A stretch of DNA of 64,000 nucleotides from the NCBI GenBank assembly GCA_944322935.1, contig CALUQO010000005.1:1-64000 (forward strand), in the 5' to 3' direction. Made by a program: the position numbers and the translations under genes. Positions 51,194 to 60,700 of the stretch are shown one piece after another (positions within the stretch are counted from its first letter, which is position 1; each line of letters starts with the position of its first letter). The notes below the pieces were generated by a model, which searched no databases, had not been told where the DNA came from, and was given only the letters and a program-made list of their open reading frames with translations. The stretch is from Candidatus Gastranaerophilales bacterium. GTDB taxonomy: Bacteria > Cyanobacteriota > Vampirovibrionia > Gastranaerophilales > Gastranaerophilaceae.

Positions 51194-52449
51194 CAAAAGA
51201 TATTAACACTTTAAGAAATGAAAACGAACTTATCGATTTATTTTGTACTTTAGCGCAAATTCCTTCCCCTTCAGGTGAAGAAGACAACGTGTCGGCTAAG
51301 ATTGTTGAAATTTTAACTAACGCCGGCATAGATGCTAAAGAAGACCATTTTAAAAACGTAAGGGCAAAGATTCCGGCAACAAATCCAAACAAAAAGCCGA
51401 TTCTGCTTTCGGCTCATATGGATGTTGTGGGTGACGCTTCGCCCGTAAATATAAGGATTTCTCAAGACGGTCAGTTTATAGAAACCGACAAATCAAGACC
51501 TCTTGGCTCGGATGACAAAGTCGGCGTTGCGGCTGCAATGTATCTGGCTTTGAACCTTGTTAAAAACCCTGATATGGTGCAAGGCGGCCACGGCGGACTT
51601 GAGCTTGTGTTTACAAAAGACGAAGAACAAAACATGACAGGTATACATAACGTAAAATTCGACGAGATAGATTCCGAGTATGTTCTTGTGCTTGATGCGG
51701 ACAAACTCGGACAGATTCAGATTTCAGGCGCAAGCTATACCAACGGAACACTGCGTGTAACAAGCTTAAAAGGCGGTCATTCGGGTATTGATATAGGCGA
51801 TAAAACAAGATTGAACGCCGTAAAACTTATTGCAGAACTTGTGAACGAAATTCCGCAGGGCGAGTACAAACGTGATGAATATGGCACGGTTACTTCTATT
51901 AACATCGGCTGTATAGTAGGCGGCGGGGTTGAACCGGTTATACAAAAGATTTCTCAAAAAGGAATCAAGGCAGAAAGCTACATAGAATACGTTGCCGGCA
52001 ACTGCCTGACAAACATCATCAACACAAAAGCCATGGCTAAATATTCTATCAGAAGTTCTGAAGAAGCAAACGAAAATCAGCTTATAGAAGATATAAAACA
52101 AATTGTCGAAAAATTTAATGAAAAATATAAAGGGCTTGCGGTTGCGGAATTTGAAGCAAAATCAAAGATGAAGGCTTTTGAAAAATCAAGCGATGAAACC
52201 ATACAAAAAATTTGTGTGCAAGCATGCGATAATATCGGCATAAAAGGAGATGTTTCCTCTTTCCATGCCGGAGCGGAAACCCATATTTACGCTCATGAAA
52301 AAAATAAACACGGACAAATTTTAAAGCCATATCTGCTCGGGCTGGCTGATATTTATAACATGCACTCAAGCGATGAGATGGTTAATATAGAATCATTTTT
52401 GAAGGGTTATGAATTTTTGAAAGAATCCTTTATAATTTATAATAAATAA
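51190..52449 (+). CDS. M20-family metallopeptidase (tripeptidase-like)
   Basis: Zinc aminopeptidase or deacylase of the M20 family, close in layout to PepT-like peptidases. Metal and catalytic residues: SAHMD (H76, D78), GSDDKVG (bridging Asp near 108), TKDEEQ (E145 catalytic, E146 ligand), VLDADK, and a late HAGAETH. A dimerisation domain lies between about 185 and 300. Length 419. It overlaps the DUF4127 gene by four bases. Likely cytoplasmic and involved in peptide turnover; substrate not predictable. Confidence 0.9.
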   Translation: MTKDINTLRNENELIDLFCTLAQIPSPSGEEDNVSAKIVEILTNAGIDAKEDHFKNVRAKIPATNPNKKPILLSAHMDVVGDASPVNIRISQDGQFIETDKSRPLGSDDKVGVAAAMYLALNLVKNPDMVQGGHGGLELVFTKDEEQNMTGIHNVKFDEIDSEYVLVLDADKLGQIQISGASYTNGTLRVTSLKGGHSGIDIGDKTRLNAVKLIAELVNEIPQGEYKRDEYGTVTSINIGCIVGGGVEPVIQKISQKGIKAESYIEYVAGNCLTNIINTKAMAKYSIRSSEEANENQLIEDIKQIVEKFNEKYKGLAVAEFEAKSKMKAFEKSSDETIQKICVQACDNIGIKGDVSSFHAGAETHIYAHEKNKHGQILKPYLLGLADIYNMHSSDEMVNIESFLKGYEFLKESFIIYNK

Positions 52450-52458
52450 GGGGGTATC

Positions 52459-52872
52459 ATGAAAAAGTTATCATTACTTTTAATACCGGTTCTTGCCGCG
52501 GTGACGGCCATACCTGCTTTTTGTGCGGCTGATATGAACAAGGGGAAACTTTCTGAAAGCTTAAAAAATTGTTCATATTTTAAAACTTCTTCCTTTATTA
52601 CTGAAGACGGACAAAAAATAAAATTTAACGAAAAAATCACCGGCTATGTCAACGGGAAATGCCGTTATATAACGGAATCCCATTACAGCAACGGTACAGC
52701 TACCGGAAAAATATGTGATTTAGATGAGAGCCAGAGATACCGCTTATACCAGAATAAGCTAAAACCAAAACAATATTCCAATCCGGAATTGGTAAAGTGT
52801 GAAAGTTATAACCTTGTAAATGACAGATGGATAAAAAGCGACAAAAATACAACTCTGGCTATACCGAGATAA
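52459..52872 (+). CDS. Hypothetical exported protein
   Basis: 137 residues with a clear signal peptide (MKKLSLLLIPVLAAVTAIPA, cleavage after FCA near residue 23). The mature part has four cysteines (NCSYF, GKCRY, KICDL, VKCES) and beta-rich character (FITEDGQKIKFNEKITGYVNGK). Family not recognised. It is 9 bases after the peptidase gene and could be part of that operon; GGGGG ribosome site before ATG. Confidence 0.65.
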   Translation: MKKLSLLLIPVLAAVTAIPAFCAADMNKGKLSESLKNCSYFKTSSFITEDGQKIKFNEKITGYVNGKCRYITESHYSNGTATGKICDLDESQRYRLYQNKLKPKQYSNPELVKCESYNLVNDRWIKSDKNTTLAIPR

Positions 52873-53039
52873 ATGCCTGCTGATATGCCCTCTTAATATT
52901 TTTTTACAATGGTTTGAGATACTTCCTGTATAAGCAATATAAAGGTTTTATAATTTTTTACAATTAAAGCTTTTCTTTCAAAGTGCCGATATACTTTATG
53001 ACTTTTTAAAGAGTAGTTAGCAAATTGAAAGGAGCTACT

Positions 53040-53408
53040 ATGAGCATAAATCCGATTAGAAACAATCTGTTTAGACCGCTTACAACTGAGCAAATGGAAG
53101 AACTTAGAAATTCCAAACCCGAATACGATATACAGGAAATGCCGTCTCGGGAATATGACGTCGAAAATAAAGAAACAGTTTCGTCCGAGACAGCCTGGTC
53201 CAACGTCACGCCTGATGAAGAGGCTCAACTTGCGGCAGATATTGACGTAAATATAAATAATGAAGTGCCGGAATTTCGCAAACCGCAAGCAGTAAAACCG
53301 CTGCTGCCAAATTGGTCTTCTCAATTAACAAATAATCAAAAAGCAGAGTTTATGGCAAATATCAATGAAAATATTGACAACACAGATCTTCCGGGCTTTG
53401 AGCGTTAA
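53040..53408 (+). CDS. Hypothetical acidic protein
   Basis: 122 residues from the ATG at 53040 (MSINPIRNNLFRPLTTEQME), chosen for its AAAGGAG site. Two halves repeat a short theme: LTTEQMEELRNSKPEYDIQE near the start, and DEEAQLAADIDVNINNEVPEF and QKAEFMANINENIDNTDLPGF near the end, each with (A/E)-x-(D/N)-I-(D/N)-x-N-I-x-N. No cysteine and no membrane segment. Function unknown. Confidence 0.6.
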   Translation: MSINPIRNNLFRPLTTEQMEELRNSKPEYDIQEMPSREYDVENKETVSSETAWSNVTPDEEAQLAADIDVNINNEVPEFRKPQAVKPLLPNWSSQLTNNQKAEFMANINENIDNTDLPGFER

Positions 53409-53437
53409 GATATAAGTCATAAAAAGTTATAAAATAC

Positions 53438-53476
53438 CAAGCAGGCCTTTTTATCTGACCTGCTTGTATTTATATA
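53438..53476 (+). terminator. Probable terminator
   Basis: CAAGCAGG and CCTGCTTG form an 8-base stem; the downstream T-tract is interrupted. Confidence 0.6.
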
Positions 53477-53583
53477 TAAAATTTTTAAACAAGGCATTGC
53501 TGACTAAAGTCCGTATTTAACATATACAATTCGGAATCGTTGCATTAGAGCATGTTTTACGGCCGAATCGTATCCAAAGCAAT

Positions 53584-55821
53584 ATGTCCTGCAATTTAAT
53601 AAATTGCCCCGTACTGTTATTTTGTATACAATTATTCTTAACTGAACTTAACAGCGGGGTATTTGTTGTGACTGCAATATGTTTTATTATTCTTTTTTTA
53701 TGGATGATTGTTCTTCAGGGTGAATTTAATTCCCTGAGAAAAAAACTGCAAGAGCTTATTAATGAAGAGCCTGTGTCTTCTTCCCAAAACCCGAATGGAG
53801 GTCTTGGAGATTTGGATGAATCTGTTTGTTCCGTATTTGAACCCGAACCGCAAACAACAACACCTCAACCCGTTTTAAACACGGAGGTTCAGGATGAACA
53901 AAACCCCGCTCAGCAGGAAGCTGCCGAGGTGTTTGAGCAGCAGGATGTTTCGGATAATGCAAAGAAACCTGAAAAAGACAAAAACGGATTTGAAAAAATA
54001 TTTCTCGGCAATATTTTTAACAAAGTCGGAGCGCTGGCTATTATTATAGGGGTTATCTTTTTTATAAAGGTTGTTTCACAATACATTGTTTTTACCCCGT
54101 TAATGAAATGTCTGATAGCTTTTATGGCAGGTGCGGGCATGGTGGGATATGCGCTTAAGCTGCATTATTCAAATATGAAAAACTATGCGGAAGTCCTTAT
54201 GGGTACGGGCTTTGCAGTATTGTTTATAACCGTTTATTGTGCTTCGAGCCTTTATGATATTTTGCACATGCCGGCTGCAACCGTTTTCGGTATTTTGCTT
54301 GTATTGTTAACTTACTTTATAGCCGACAGGTTCAAAACCTTTTCAACCTTCATAATCGGCTTTATCGGCGGTTATTTAAACCCGTTTTTTGTAAATACAA
54401 ATATAACCATGGGCTTTTTGTTCGGTTATCTTATTTTTCTTAACCTTGTTTCGGCAGTATATGTTTCGAAAAACGAATCGAAAAAAATGCTGAATGTTAT
54501 CAATCTTATTTTAACTGCGTTTACGGTATCTGTTTTTTCGGCAGTCAAAGATTATGACATAAACTATCTGTTTCCCATAGGTTTGTGGGCATTGTATGCG
54601 GTGAATGATATTATCGATATCGTTAAAAACAGGTACAATGACAGCTATAAAGGCAGCCTTGGATTTAATTTGTTCAATTTTGCCGTACTGCTTTATTTTA
54701 TAAAGTTTTTTGCCTCCGGAAAATTTATTGAAACCGGTCTGTTTGCCCTGTTTACGGCTGCGTTATATTCCGTGTCCCCGTACATTTGCAAAATAAAAGA
54801 TAATGAAAACATGAAATATTTTGTACACGGTATTTTGTTATCCTTTTTGATATCAACATATTTTTCACTAACAGGCACACAAAGGGTTTGTGTCTGGGCG
54901 GTTGAGGCGTTGGTTTTGGCTTATATTGCCAGAGAACGCAAATATCTTGTCAACTGGTCGGTTGCGTTTTTGCTGACTTCGTTTACCGGCATATTCTTTG
55001 TAAAAAATGCGATGATTTACGGTGATTTAAGCAGCTATACACCTGTATTCAATTTCAGGCTTCTTTTGTACGGTATCCCTGCGCTATGTGCATTTACTGC
55101 TTCAATCTGGCATAGGGAAAACACAAATATATCAAATCTTTTAAAATTTCTTGCGCTTTCATTTGTTTATTTGTTCGGCGTGTTTGAGATAAACGCTGTC
55201 TACGGAAAATATTTGAAAACGGATGAAGAAAGTTTGTGGGATTTAAAAATATACACGTATTCCATAATCGGTTTTATTTATGCGCTAAATACCAAAAGAC
55301 TTGCGGATTCGCTGCAATCAATGTTGTTTAAGGTAGCTTCATACGTAATTTATATTTATTCTCTTGCTGCACTGCTGCTTGTTTGTGCAGCTGCCGAGTC
55401 CGGCAATAACGGTATGCTGCCTGTATTGAATTTGAGATTTTTAACTTTTGCGTTTGCTGTCGCAACATCGTTATATTATTTAAGAAAAACTTCAAAAAGT
55501 TTGTTTGCATACATGGCTTTAATCTGCGGATTTTTCTGCCTGCATTTTGAAATTGCGGCTCTTACGGAAAACAATGCTCTGGCTGTTTCTCTTGTCTGGA
55601 TATTGTATTCCGGAGTGTCAACCCTTATCGGTATATTTAAGGAGAAATCGGTCTTAAAAAATTTCGGTATATGGGTTTTGATTCTGGCAATATTAAAAGT
55701 TATGCTTTTTGATATAGCGGATATGGCAATACATTACAAATTTATTGCCTTTATTGTGCTGGGTGTAATTTTGATGATAGTTTCTTATTTTTATTCAAAA
55801 ATTAAATCAAAAGAGGATTAA
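53584..55821 (+). CDS. DUF2339 polytopic membrane protein
   Basis: A 745-residue inner-membrane protein of the DUF2339 family. After an N-terminal hydrophobic helix (about 24-44) and a short coiled-coil (LRKKLQELINEE) there is a long acidic, Gln/Pro-rich linker (60-125). From residue 136 on it is an almost unbroken series of membrane helices, starting with NKVGALAIIIGVIFFIK and the family hallmark FIIGFIGGYLNPF. The function of the family is unknown; an envelope or transport role is often guessed. The start is uncertain because no ribosome site precedes the ATG. It is followed by the MetE-like gene after 55 bases. Confidence 0.85.
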   Translation: MSCNLINCPVLLFCIQLFLTELNSGVFVVTAICFIILFLWMIVLQGEFNSLRKKLQELINEEPVSSSQNPNGGLGDLDESVCSVFEPEPQTTTPQPVLNTEVQDEQNPAQQEAAEVFEQQDVSDNAKKPEKDKNGFEKIFLGNIFNKVGALAIIIGVIFFIKVVSQYIVFTPLMKCLIAFMAGAGMVGYALKLHYSNMKNYAEVLMGTGFAVLFITVYCASSLYDILHMPAATVFGILLVLLTYFIADRFKTFSTFIIGFIGGYLNPFFVNTNITMGFLFGYLIFLNLVSAVYVSKNESKKMLNVINLILTAFTVSVFSAVKDYDINYLFPIGLWALYAVNDIIDIVKNRYNDSYKGSLGFNLFNFAVLLYFIKFFASGKFIETGLFALFTAALYSVSPYICKIKDNENMKYFVHGILLSFLISTYFSLTGTQRVCVWAVEALVLAYIARERKYLVNWSVAFLLTSFTGIFFVKNAMIYGDLSSYTPVFNFRLLLYGIPALCAFTASIWHRENTNISNLLKFLALSFVYLFGVFEINAVYGKYLKTDEESLWDLKIYTYSIIGFIYALNTKRLADSLQSMLFKVASYVIYIYSLAALLLVCAAAESGNNGMLPVLNLRFLTFAFAVATSLYYLRKTSKSLFAYMALICGFFCLHFEIAALTENNALAVSLVWILYSGVSTLIGIFKEKSVLKNFGIWVLILAILKVMLFDIADMAIHYKFIAFIVLGVILMIVSYFYSKIKSKED

Positions 55822-55876
55822 CAAATTGCCCCGTATTTATATTTTTAGTAAAATTGTTTACGATTGAAAATAGACA

Positions 55877-56980
55877 ATGCGGGGTAGTTTTTTGAAAGCA
55901 TTAACACTAAAAGCCACGGCTGTCGGCAGCCTTCCTCACAAAAATCCTGAAGAAGCCATAGATTTAATTTTTAACGAATTTAGCGAAATCCCTTTCTGGC
56001 CGCAGCTGTCAGGAGTGGACAAACACGAGGAAATGACTGTTCAATATATTCAGGGAATCCCCGGTATTATTTATGATGAAGAAAACTGTAAGTACTATTA
56101 TGACGCTCAGTCAGATGAGTTTTTTGAAGCGCTGGAAGAATTTTTTATGGACTATGAGGCAATAGTCAACGAAAAAGATTTTACAAACCTCGACAAATAC
56201 GCCATAACAAGCCCCTTTACCTCTGCAATCCCTCTTTATCTGGAGAGGTTTAAAGCCGGCAGCTACGATTTTGCAAAATGCCACATCATAGGACCTTTCA
56301 CCTGGGGCACAAGCCTTTGCGACGAAAACAACCTGTGCGCTTTTTATGACGAAACTTACAGGGAAGTGCTGATTAAAGGCTTAACACTGAAAGCGGTATG
56401 GCAGATTCAACAGGTTAAAAAAGCCAACCCCAAGGCAACCGTAATAATGTTTATGGACGAACCTGTCATGTCGCAGTTTGGCACCTCGGCGTTTATTACG
56501 GTTAAAAAAGATGAGGTTGTAGAGGCGCTTGGCGAAATTGCAAAGGTTGTAAAAGATTTCGGTGCGCTGTGCGCAGTGCACTGCTGCGGAAAATCCGACT
56601 GGTCGGTTTTAATTGACGCAGGAGTTAACATTATAAATTTTGATGCATTTGCATATTCAAAAAGCCTCGGGGCTTATGCCGGCGAGATGTCCGATTTTCT
56701 CAAAAACGGCGGATATATTGCCTGGGGCATTGTGCCGACTCTTGATAAGGAAGCGCTTGAAAAAACGAATCTGCAGGAGTTGGAACAAAAATACGAGGCT
56801 GCCGTTGATGACCTTGTTAAAAGGTCAAAAGGCAAAATAGACAGGGAAACAGTTATCAAACAAAGCTTTTTTACACCCTCTTGCGGTGCGGGGTCTTTGC
56901 CAATGAATCTTGCTAAAAAAGCGATGAAACTTGTTAACGACCTGTCAAAGAGTTTAAAGACAAAATACGGGGTAAATTAA
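55877..56980 (+). CDS. Short MetE-like (core methionine synthase-type) methyltransferase
   Basis: A 367-residue TIM-barrel protein like the catalytic half of cobalamin-independent methionine synthase. The zinc ligands expected of MetE are present: H235 and C237 in AVHCCGKSDW, E195 in MDEPVMSQ, and C336 in PSCGAGSLP. ATAVGSLPHKNP near residue 14 matches the start of the MetE barrel. The folate-binding N-terminal half of full MetE is missing. Short 'core-MetE' enzymes are known to take methyl groups from methylated corrinoid, not from methyl-folate. It overlaps the CooC-like ATPase by one base, with folD next, which suggests one-carbon or corrinoid methyl transfer. Confidence 0.82.
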   Translation: MRGSFLKALTLKATAVGSLPHKNPEEAIDLIFNEFSEIPFWPQLSGVDKHEEMTVQYIQGIPGIIYDEENCKYYYDAQSDEFFEALEEFFMDYEAIVNEKDFTNLDKYAITSPFTSAIPLYLERFKAGSYDFAKCHIIGPFTWGTSLCDENNLCAFYDETYREVLIKGLTLKAVWQIQQVKKANPKATVIMFMDEPVMSQFGTSAFITVKKDEVVEALGEIAKVVKDFGALCAVHCCGKSDWSVLIDAGVNIINFDAFAYSKSLGAYAGEMSDFLKNGGYIAWGIVPTLDKEALEKTNLQELEQKYEAAVDDLVKRSKGKIDRETVIKQSFFTPSCGAGSLPMNLAKKAMKLVNDLSKSLKTKYGVN

Positions 56981-57729
56981 TGACATTATCAATTGCTATC
57001 ACGGGTAAAAGCGGAAGCGGAAAAACCACAATCACCAAAAATTTTGTAAAAGTTTTAAAAGAAACGTATCCCGACAAATCCATTCTGCTTTTTGATAATG
57101 ACCTTTCAACAGAACTTGCACACAGCTACGGTATGGACGTACGCAACACCATTTACGGTATCAGAAGCGGAAAACACGAATATAAAACCGGAATTCCCTC
57201 ACGTATGACCAAGCAGGAATACATTGAATGGGCATTGGAAGATATTGTTGTTGAAGTTGAAGAAAATGTGGACTTAATCGTATCATGGCTTGTGGCTTCA
57301 AAAGACTGCCGCTGCCCGATTACGGGACAAATCACCTATGCTGTTAAAAAACTTATAGACAGATACGATATAGTAATTTTTGACTGCGAGTTTGATTTAA
57401 AATACCTGCATCAGCTTGTTGATATACCTATGGATGTCACGCTGATTATTGCAAGACCCACCGAGGAATCTATTTTCCTTGCACAAAGGGTAGAGGAATT
57501 TTCCGCAAAATACGCAGCAGGCGGGCAAATGGCGCTTGTGCTAAACAACGTTAACAACGAGCAGCATGCCAAAGTCCACGATTATCTGGATAAATACAGC
57601 CTTGAAGTTTTAGGTATAATACCGGAAGATAAGGATTTAATTCAACACTCTATTGATAAAAATTCTCAAATAGTGGAAGATGCTATTAAAGGATTCTTCT
57701 TCAGGTTGAATCTTCCGCAGTCAAGATAA
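56980..57729 (+). CDS. CooC/MinD-type P-loop ATPase
   Basis: A 249-residue SIMIBI-class ATPase, similar to CooC-type nickel or maturation ATPases of CO dehydrogenase and corrinoid protein systems. The deviant Walker A is GKSGSGKTT (9-17). LLFDNDLS is switch I-like, IVIFDCEFD (near 134) is Walker B, and LVLNNVNN is the base-recognition-like region. Two cysteines in SKDCRCPITG could be metal or cluster ligands, as in CooC dimers (C-x-C). It overlaps the MetE-like gene (TAATG) and precedes folD by 18 bases. It may load metal or activate a corrinoid partner; no CO dehydrogenase gene is in the window. Confidence 0.78.
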   Translation: MTLSIAITGKSGSGKTTITKNFVKVLKETYPDKSILLFDNDLSTELAHSYGMDVRNTIYGIRSGKHEYKTGIPSRMTKQEYIEWALEDIVVEVEENVDLIVSWLVASKDCRCPITGQITYAVKKLIDRYDIVIFDCEFDLKYLHQLVDIPMDVTLIIARPTEESIFLAQRVEEFSAKYAAGGQMALVLNNVNNEQHAKVHDYLDKYSLEVLGIIPEDKDLIQHSIDKNSQIVEDAIKGFFFRLNLPQSR

Positions 57730-57747
57730 GTCAGGTATAATTGAGTT

Positions 57748-58602
57748 ATGGCACAATTGATAGACGGCAAACTTGTTTCTAAAAAAATACTGGAAAATCT
57801 CTCGGATGAGATTTTATTCCTTTCCCAAAAACCATGCCTTGCGGTGATAATTGTCGGTGATGACCCCGCAAGCAAAATTTATGTTAACTTAAAAAAGAAA
57901 AAAGCTCTTGAACTCGGAATAGATTCCATTGTTGAAGAAATGAGCGCTTCCACTACTCAGGAAGAGCTCCTTAACAAAATAGAACAACTGAATAACGATG
58001 ATAAGGTTAATGCAATTCTTGTTCAACTGCCTTTGCCAAAACATATTGATACAAAAATAGTGATAGAAAAAATCAACCCGATAAAAGATGTTGACTGCTT
58101 TCACCCGTATAACATGGGGCACATAGCAACCGGCTGCAAACCGTATGTTTACCCCTGCACACCAAAAGGCATAATCCGCCTGCTGGAATATTACAATATC
58201 CCCATAGAAGGCAAACATGCAGTGATTGTCGGGCGTTCCAATATTGTGGGCAGACCCATGGCGCAAATGCTTTTAAATGAAAACGCCACAGTGACAATAT
58301 GCCACAGCAAAACAAAAAATCTTGAAGAAATTACCAAAACAGCGGATATTTTAATATCTGCTGTAGGACAAAAAAATTTGATAAAAGCCGGCATGGTTAA
58401 AGACGGCGTTGTGGTTATTGATGTCGGTATGAACAGAACCGACGATGGCAAATTGTGCGGGGACGTTGATTTTTATAATGTAGAGCCAAAGGCCTCTTTT
58501 ATTACTCCTGTTCCGGGCGGTGTGGGCCCTATGACAATTTGTTCTTTGATGCAAAATACTTTTGATTTGTATAAAATACAAAATAAAAATCAGGAAATTT
58601 AA
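57748..58602 (+). CDS. folD: Methylene-tetrahydrofolate dehydrogenase / methenyl-THF cyclohydrolase
   Basis: Bifunctional cytoplasmic enzyme that interconverts methylene-, methenyl- and 10-formyl-THF using NADP. Signatures: NYVNLKKKKALELGI-type substrate loop with the catalytic Lys (KIYVNLKKK), ILVQLPLP, PIKDVDCFHPYNMG, VGRSNIVGRPMAQMLL (NADP loop) and PVPGGVGPMTI. Length 284 residues. It sits behind the MetE-like and CooC-like genes and its stop is one base before the next ATG, so all four genes can be one operon. Confidence 0.97.
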   Translation: MAQLIDGKLVSKKILENLSDEILFLSQKPCLAVIIVGDDPASKIYVNLKKKKALELGIDSIVEEMSASTTQEELLNKIEQLNNDDKVNAILVQLPLPKHIDTKIVIEKINPIKDVDCFHPYNMGHIATGCKPYVYPCTPKGIIRLLEYYNIPIEGKHAVIVGRSNIVGRPMAQMLLNENATVTICHSKTKNLEEITKTADILISAVGQKNLIKAGMVKDGVVVIDVGMNRTDDGKLCGDVDFYNVEPKASFITPVPGGVGPMTICSLMQNTFDLYKIQNKNQEI

Positions 58603-58603
58603 A

Positions 58604-59425
58604 ATGGGTAATTTTAAATATACTTATAATATTGAAGAATTTGATAAATTTTATCAATCAAGGCTCGCACCTGAATTACAGGCTCTTGCCAAGAAAAGAA
58701 TGCTGCCCTGGAAAAGTAAAGCGACAGCTCAAGAGGCTTTTAATATCACCTGCTCTTTACTCGGACGTTTTTCACCTTATGAGGGCAAGTCTTCTGAAAA
58801 TACATACAATTTTTTAAAAGATTTAAGATTATTTCCTGATTTTTTACACGTCAAATACAACGGGTGTTTTTCCGGTCACAGTGCAGGCAAAGCCTTTGAC
58901 GCAAAATCAATGGAACTATACAAGAATGACGGCAAAAAGGATGTGCTCGTTTGGAGAGGAGTGCTGGTTTCTACACAGTATCATAACAGAACATTCGGAA
59001 GGGTTTTGTTTAGAAAACGAGGTTTAAATGTTGATAACCCGGACACAATAAAATTAATTTTTAACAAAAAAAATTATGAAGACATTATAGACAAAACGAT
59101 TTTAAGAAAAAGCGAAACATACTGTGATGTAGTAAATGCAAATTACCATATAACGTTTACAAATCCGCAAGACCAGTGCAATTTTTCTGATGAAATGTTA
59201 TGCAAAAAAATCTGTACAGTTATAAAAAAATATAGCTGCAATGTATCATTTTCCGTATTGAACAACAACTTGTTTCTTGCAATAAGCGCTGCTGATACAG
59301 AGTCAACATACACTGAAAACGGATGGTTTGACTTTAAAAATAATTTTAGCGATGAAGATTTTATGAAAGACCTCTTTCAACAGTTCGAAACTGTTGTAAT
59401 GACTTTAAAACTTCTAAACAGCTAA
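58604..59425 (+). CDS. Hypothetical protein, DUF3137-like C-terminal half
   Basis: A 273-residue soluble protein from the ATG at 58604 (MGNFKYTYNIEEFDKFYQSR). The C-terminal part (KDVLVWRGVLVSTQYHNRTFGRVL, then NYHITFTNPQDQCNF and NNLFLAISAADT) is reminiscent of DUF3137-type proteins, but their usual membrane helices are absent. No catalytic motif is evident. Its start is one base after the folD stop and its end overlaps the convergent dedA gene by four bases. Confidence 0.55.
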   Translation: MGNFKYTYNIEEFDKFYQSRLAPELQALAKKRMLPWKSKATAQEAFNITCSLLGRFSPYEGKSSENTYNFLKDLRLFPDFLHVKYNGCFSGHSAGKAFDAKSMELYKNDGKKDVLVWRGVLVSTQYHNRTFGRVLFRKRGLNVDNPDTIKLIFNKKNYEDIIDKTILRKSETYCDVVNANYHITFTNPQDQCNFSDEMLCKKICTVIKKYSCNVSFSVLNNNLFLAISAADTESTYTENGWFDFKNNFSDEDFMKDLFQQFETVVMTLKLLNS

Positions 59426-60039
59426 TCATTCAAATGTTTAAAATGTTTGTATAAGTATGCTGCCCCAAGTACAACACATATACCTACAATTGCCACATCA
59501 AATTTGTGCCATATGTGCTTAAATGCTTCAAGATTCTGTCCCATTTTTACACCGACAAAAACAAGAAAATAACTCCATACAAGCGAACCTAAAAAGGTTA
59601 ATGTAAAAAATATTCTTTTTTTAGCTCTTAATATACCTGCAGGGAAAGAAATAAATGTTCTTACAACAGGCAGCATTCTGCATATAAAAAATGCCCAATC
59701 TCCGTATTTTTGCACCCATTTGTCCGCGTCTTCAAGGTCTTTTTTACTTATCAAAAACCATTTTCCGTATTTTTCAACAAACGGACGTCCCCCAAAATAC
59801 CCGAGATAATACGACGGTATAGACCCGAGCACACACCCGAAGGCACCAGCAAACGCCGCCACATGTATGCTGAAAACTCCTTTGGTTACCATATATCCGG
59901 CAAAAGGAAGAATTGCCTCACTCGGCAACGGGATATTACAGGACTCTATAGCCATAAGAAGCATAATCCCCCAGGCTCCGGTTTTTGAAATAACACCCTC
60001 GATAAAAGCTATCAAATGTCCCAAAATCATATCCAACAT
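59422..60039 (-). CDS. DedA-family membrane protein
   Basis: Polytopic inner-membrane protein of 205 residues from the DedA/SNARE-associated family; recent work links members to undecaprenyl-phosphate or lipid flipping and to envelope stress. Signatures: ESCNIPLPSEAILPFAGYM, LGSIPSYYLGYFGGRPF, and FFICRMLPVVRTFISFPAGIL with the conserved Arg residues. About five membrane segments. The minus-strand gene is convergent with the preceding gene and divergent from the MarR gene. Confidence 0.93.
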   Translation of the reverse strand: MLDMILGHLIAFIEGVISKTGAWGIMLLMAIESCNIPLPSEAILPFAGYMVTKGVFSIHVAAFAGAFGCVLGSIPSYYLGYFGGRPFVEKYGKWFLISKKDLEDADKWVQKYGDWAFFICRMLPVVRTFISFPAGILRAKKRIFFTLTFLGSLVWSYFLVFVGVKMGQNLEAFKHIWHKFDVAIVGICVVLGAAYLYKHFKHLND

Positions 60040-60208
60040 AAATTCTATCCCTTATAAATTAATAAATTTCATCTACAATTCTATCAAAAAAAATAAAAGT
60101 GTGTAACAATATTACACGCGGCACAAAGCTCATAACTTGTTTTTGTTGACGGCTAAACCCAAAGCTGTTAAAATTTTGTTTACAAGGAAACAATTTTTAA
60201 AGAACACA

Positions 60209-60700
60209 ATGACAATACAAAAACAATTAATATCTTTAATAATCAACATCCACGAAAACCTGACCACTCTTGATAAAGCATACAAAAAAGAAGCAGGCGA
60301 AATTTTAAACGACTACAACTTTAATGAAATGCACTGTGTTGATTTTATAGGGAAAACCGAAAACCCTAACGTAACAAAACTCTCGCAGCATCTTAATCTG
60401 ACCAGAGGTGCAATCAGCAAAATCATCAAAAAACTTGTCAAAAAAAATGCAATAGAAATTTATACAACAGAAAGCAACAAAAAAGAGATTTATTATAAAT
60501 TAACCCCGACAGGTCAAAAAGTTTTTTACGCACACGAAAAAATGCACAAAAAATGGAATAATGATGACTTAGCCTATTTATCGGGTATAGAAGAAAAAGA
60601 TTTACTAACCGTAAATAATTTTTTGACAAATTACAACAAATTTACGGAATCAAGAATAAAAATCCTGAAAGGAAATAACGATGAAGATACAGCAGATTAG
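60209..60700 (+). CDS. MarR-family transcription regulator
   Basis: A 163-residue winged-helix regulator. The start is taken at 60209 (MTIQKQLISLIINIHENLTTL); an upstream in-frame region of 24 codons lacks support. The HTH is in VTKLSQHLNLTRGAISKIIKKLVKKNAIE, followed by the wing (TTESNKKEIYYKLTPTGQKVF) and a helical dimer region. The gene overlaps the next one by 20 bases, then comes feoAB, so it probably regulates iron uptake from its own operon. Metal-responsive MarR relatives (MntR- or Zn-type) are possible; no metal site is clear. Confidence 0.85.
   Translation: MTIQKQLISLIINIHENLTTLDKAYKKEAGEILNDYNFNEMHCVDFIGKTENPNVTKLSQHLNLTRGAISKIIKKLVKKNAIEIYTTESNKKEIYYKLTPTGQKVFYAHEKMHKKWNNDDLAYLSGIEEKDLLTVNNFLTNYNKFTESRIKILKGNNDEDTAD

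Noticed and set aside
53600-55850. AAATTGCCCCGTA repeated before and after the DUF2339 gene
   Set aside because: A 13-base match in AT-rich DNA with no further similarity; probably chance.
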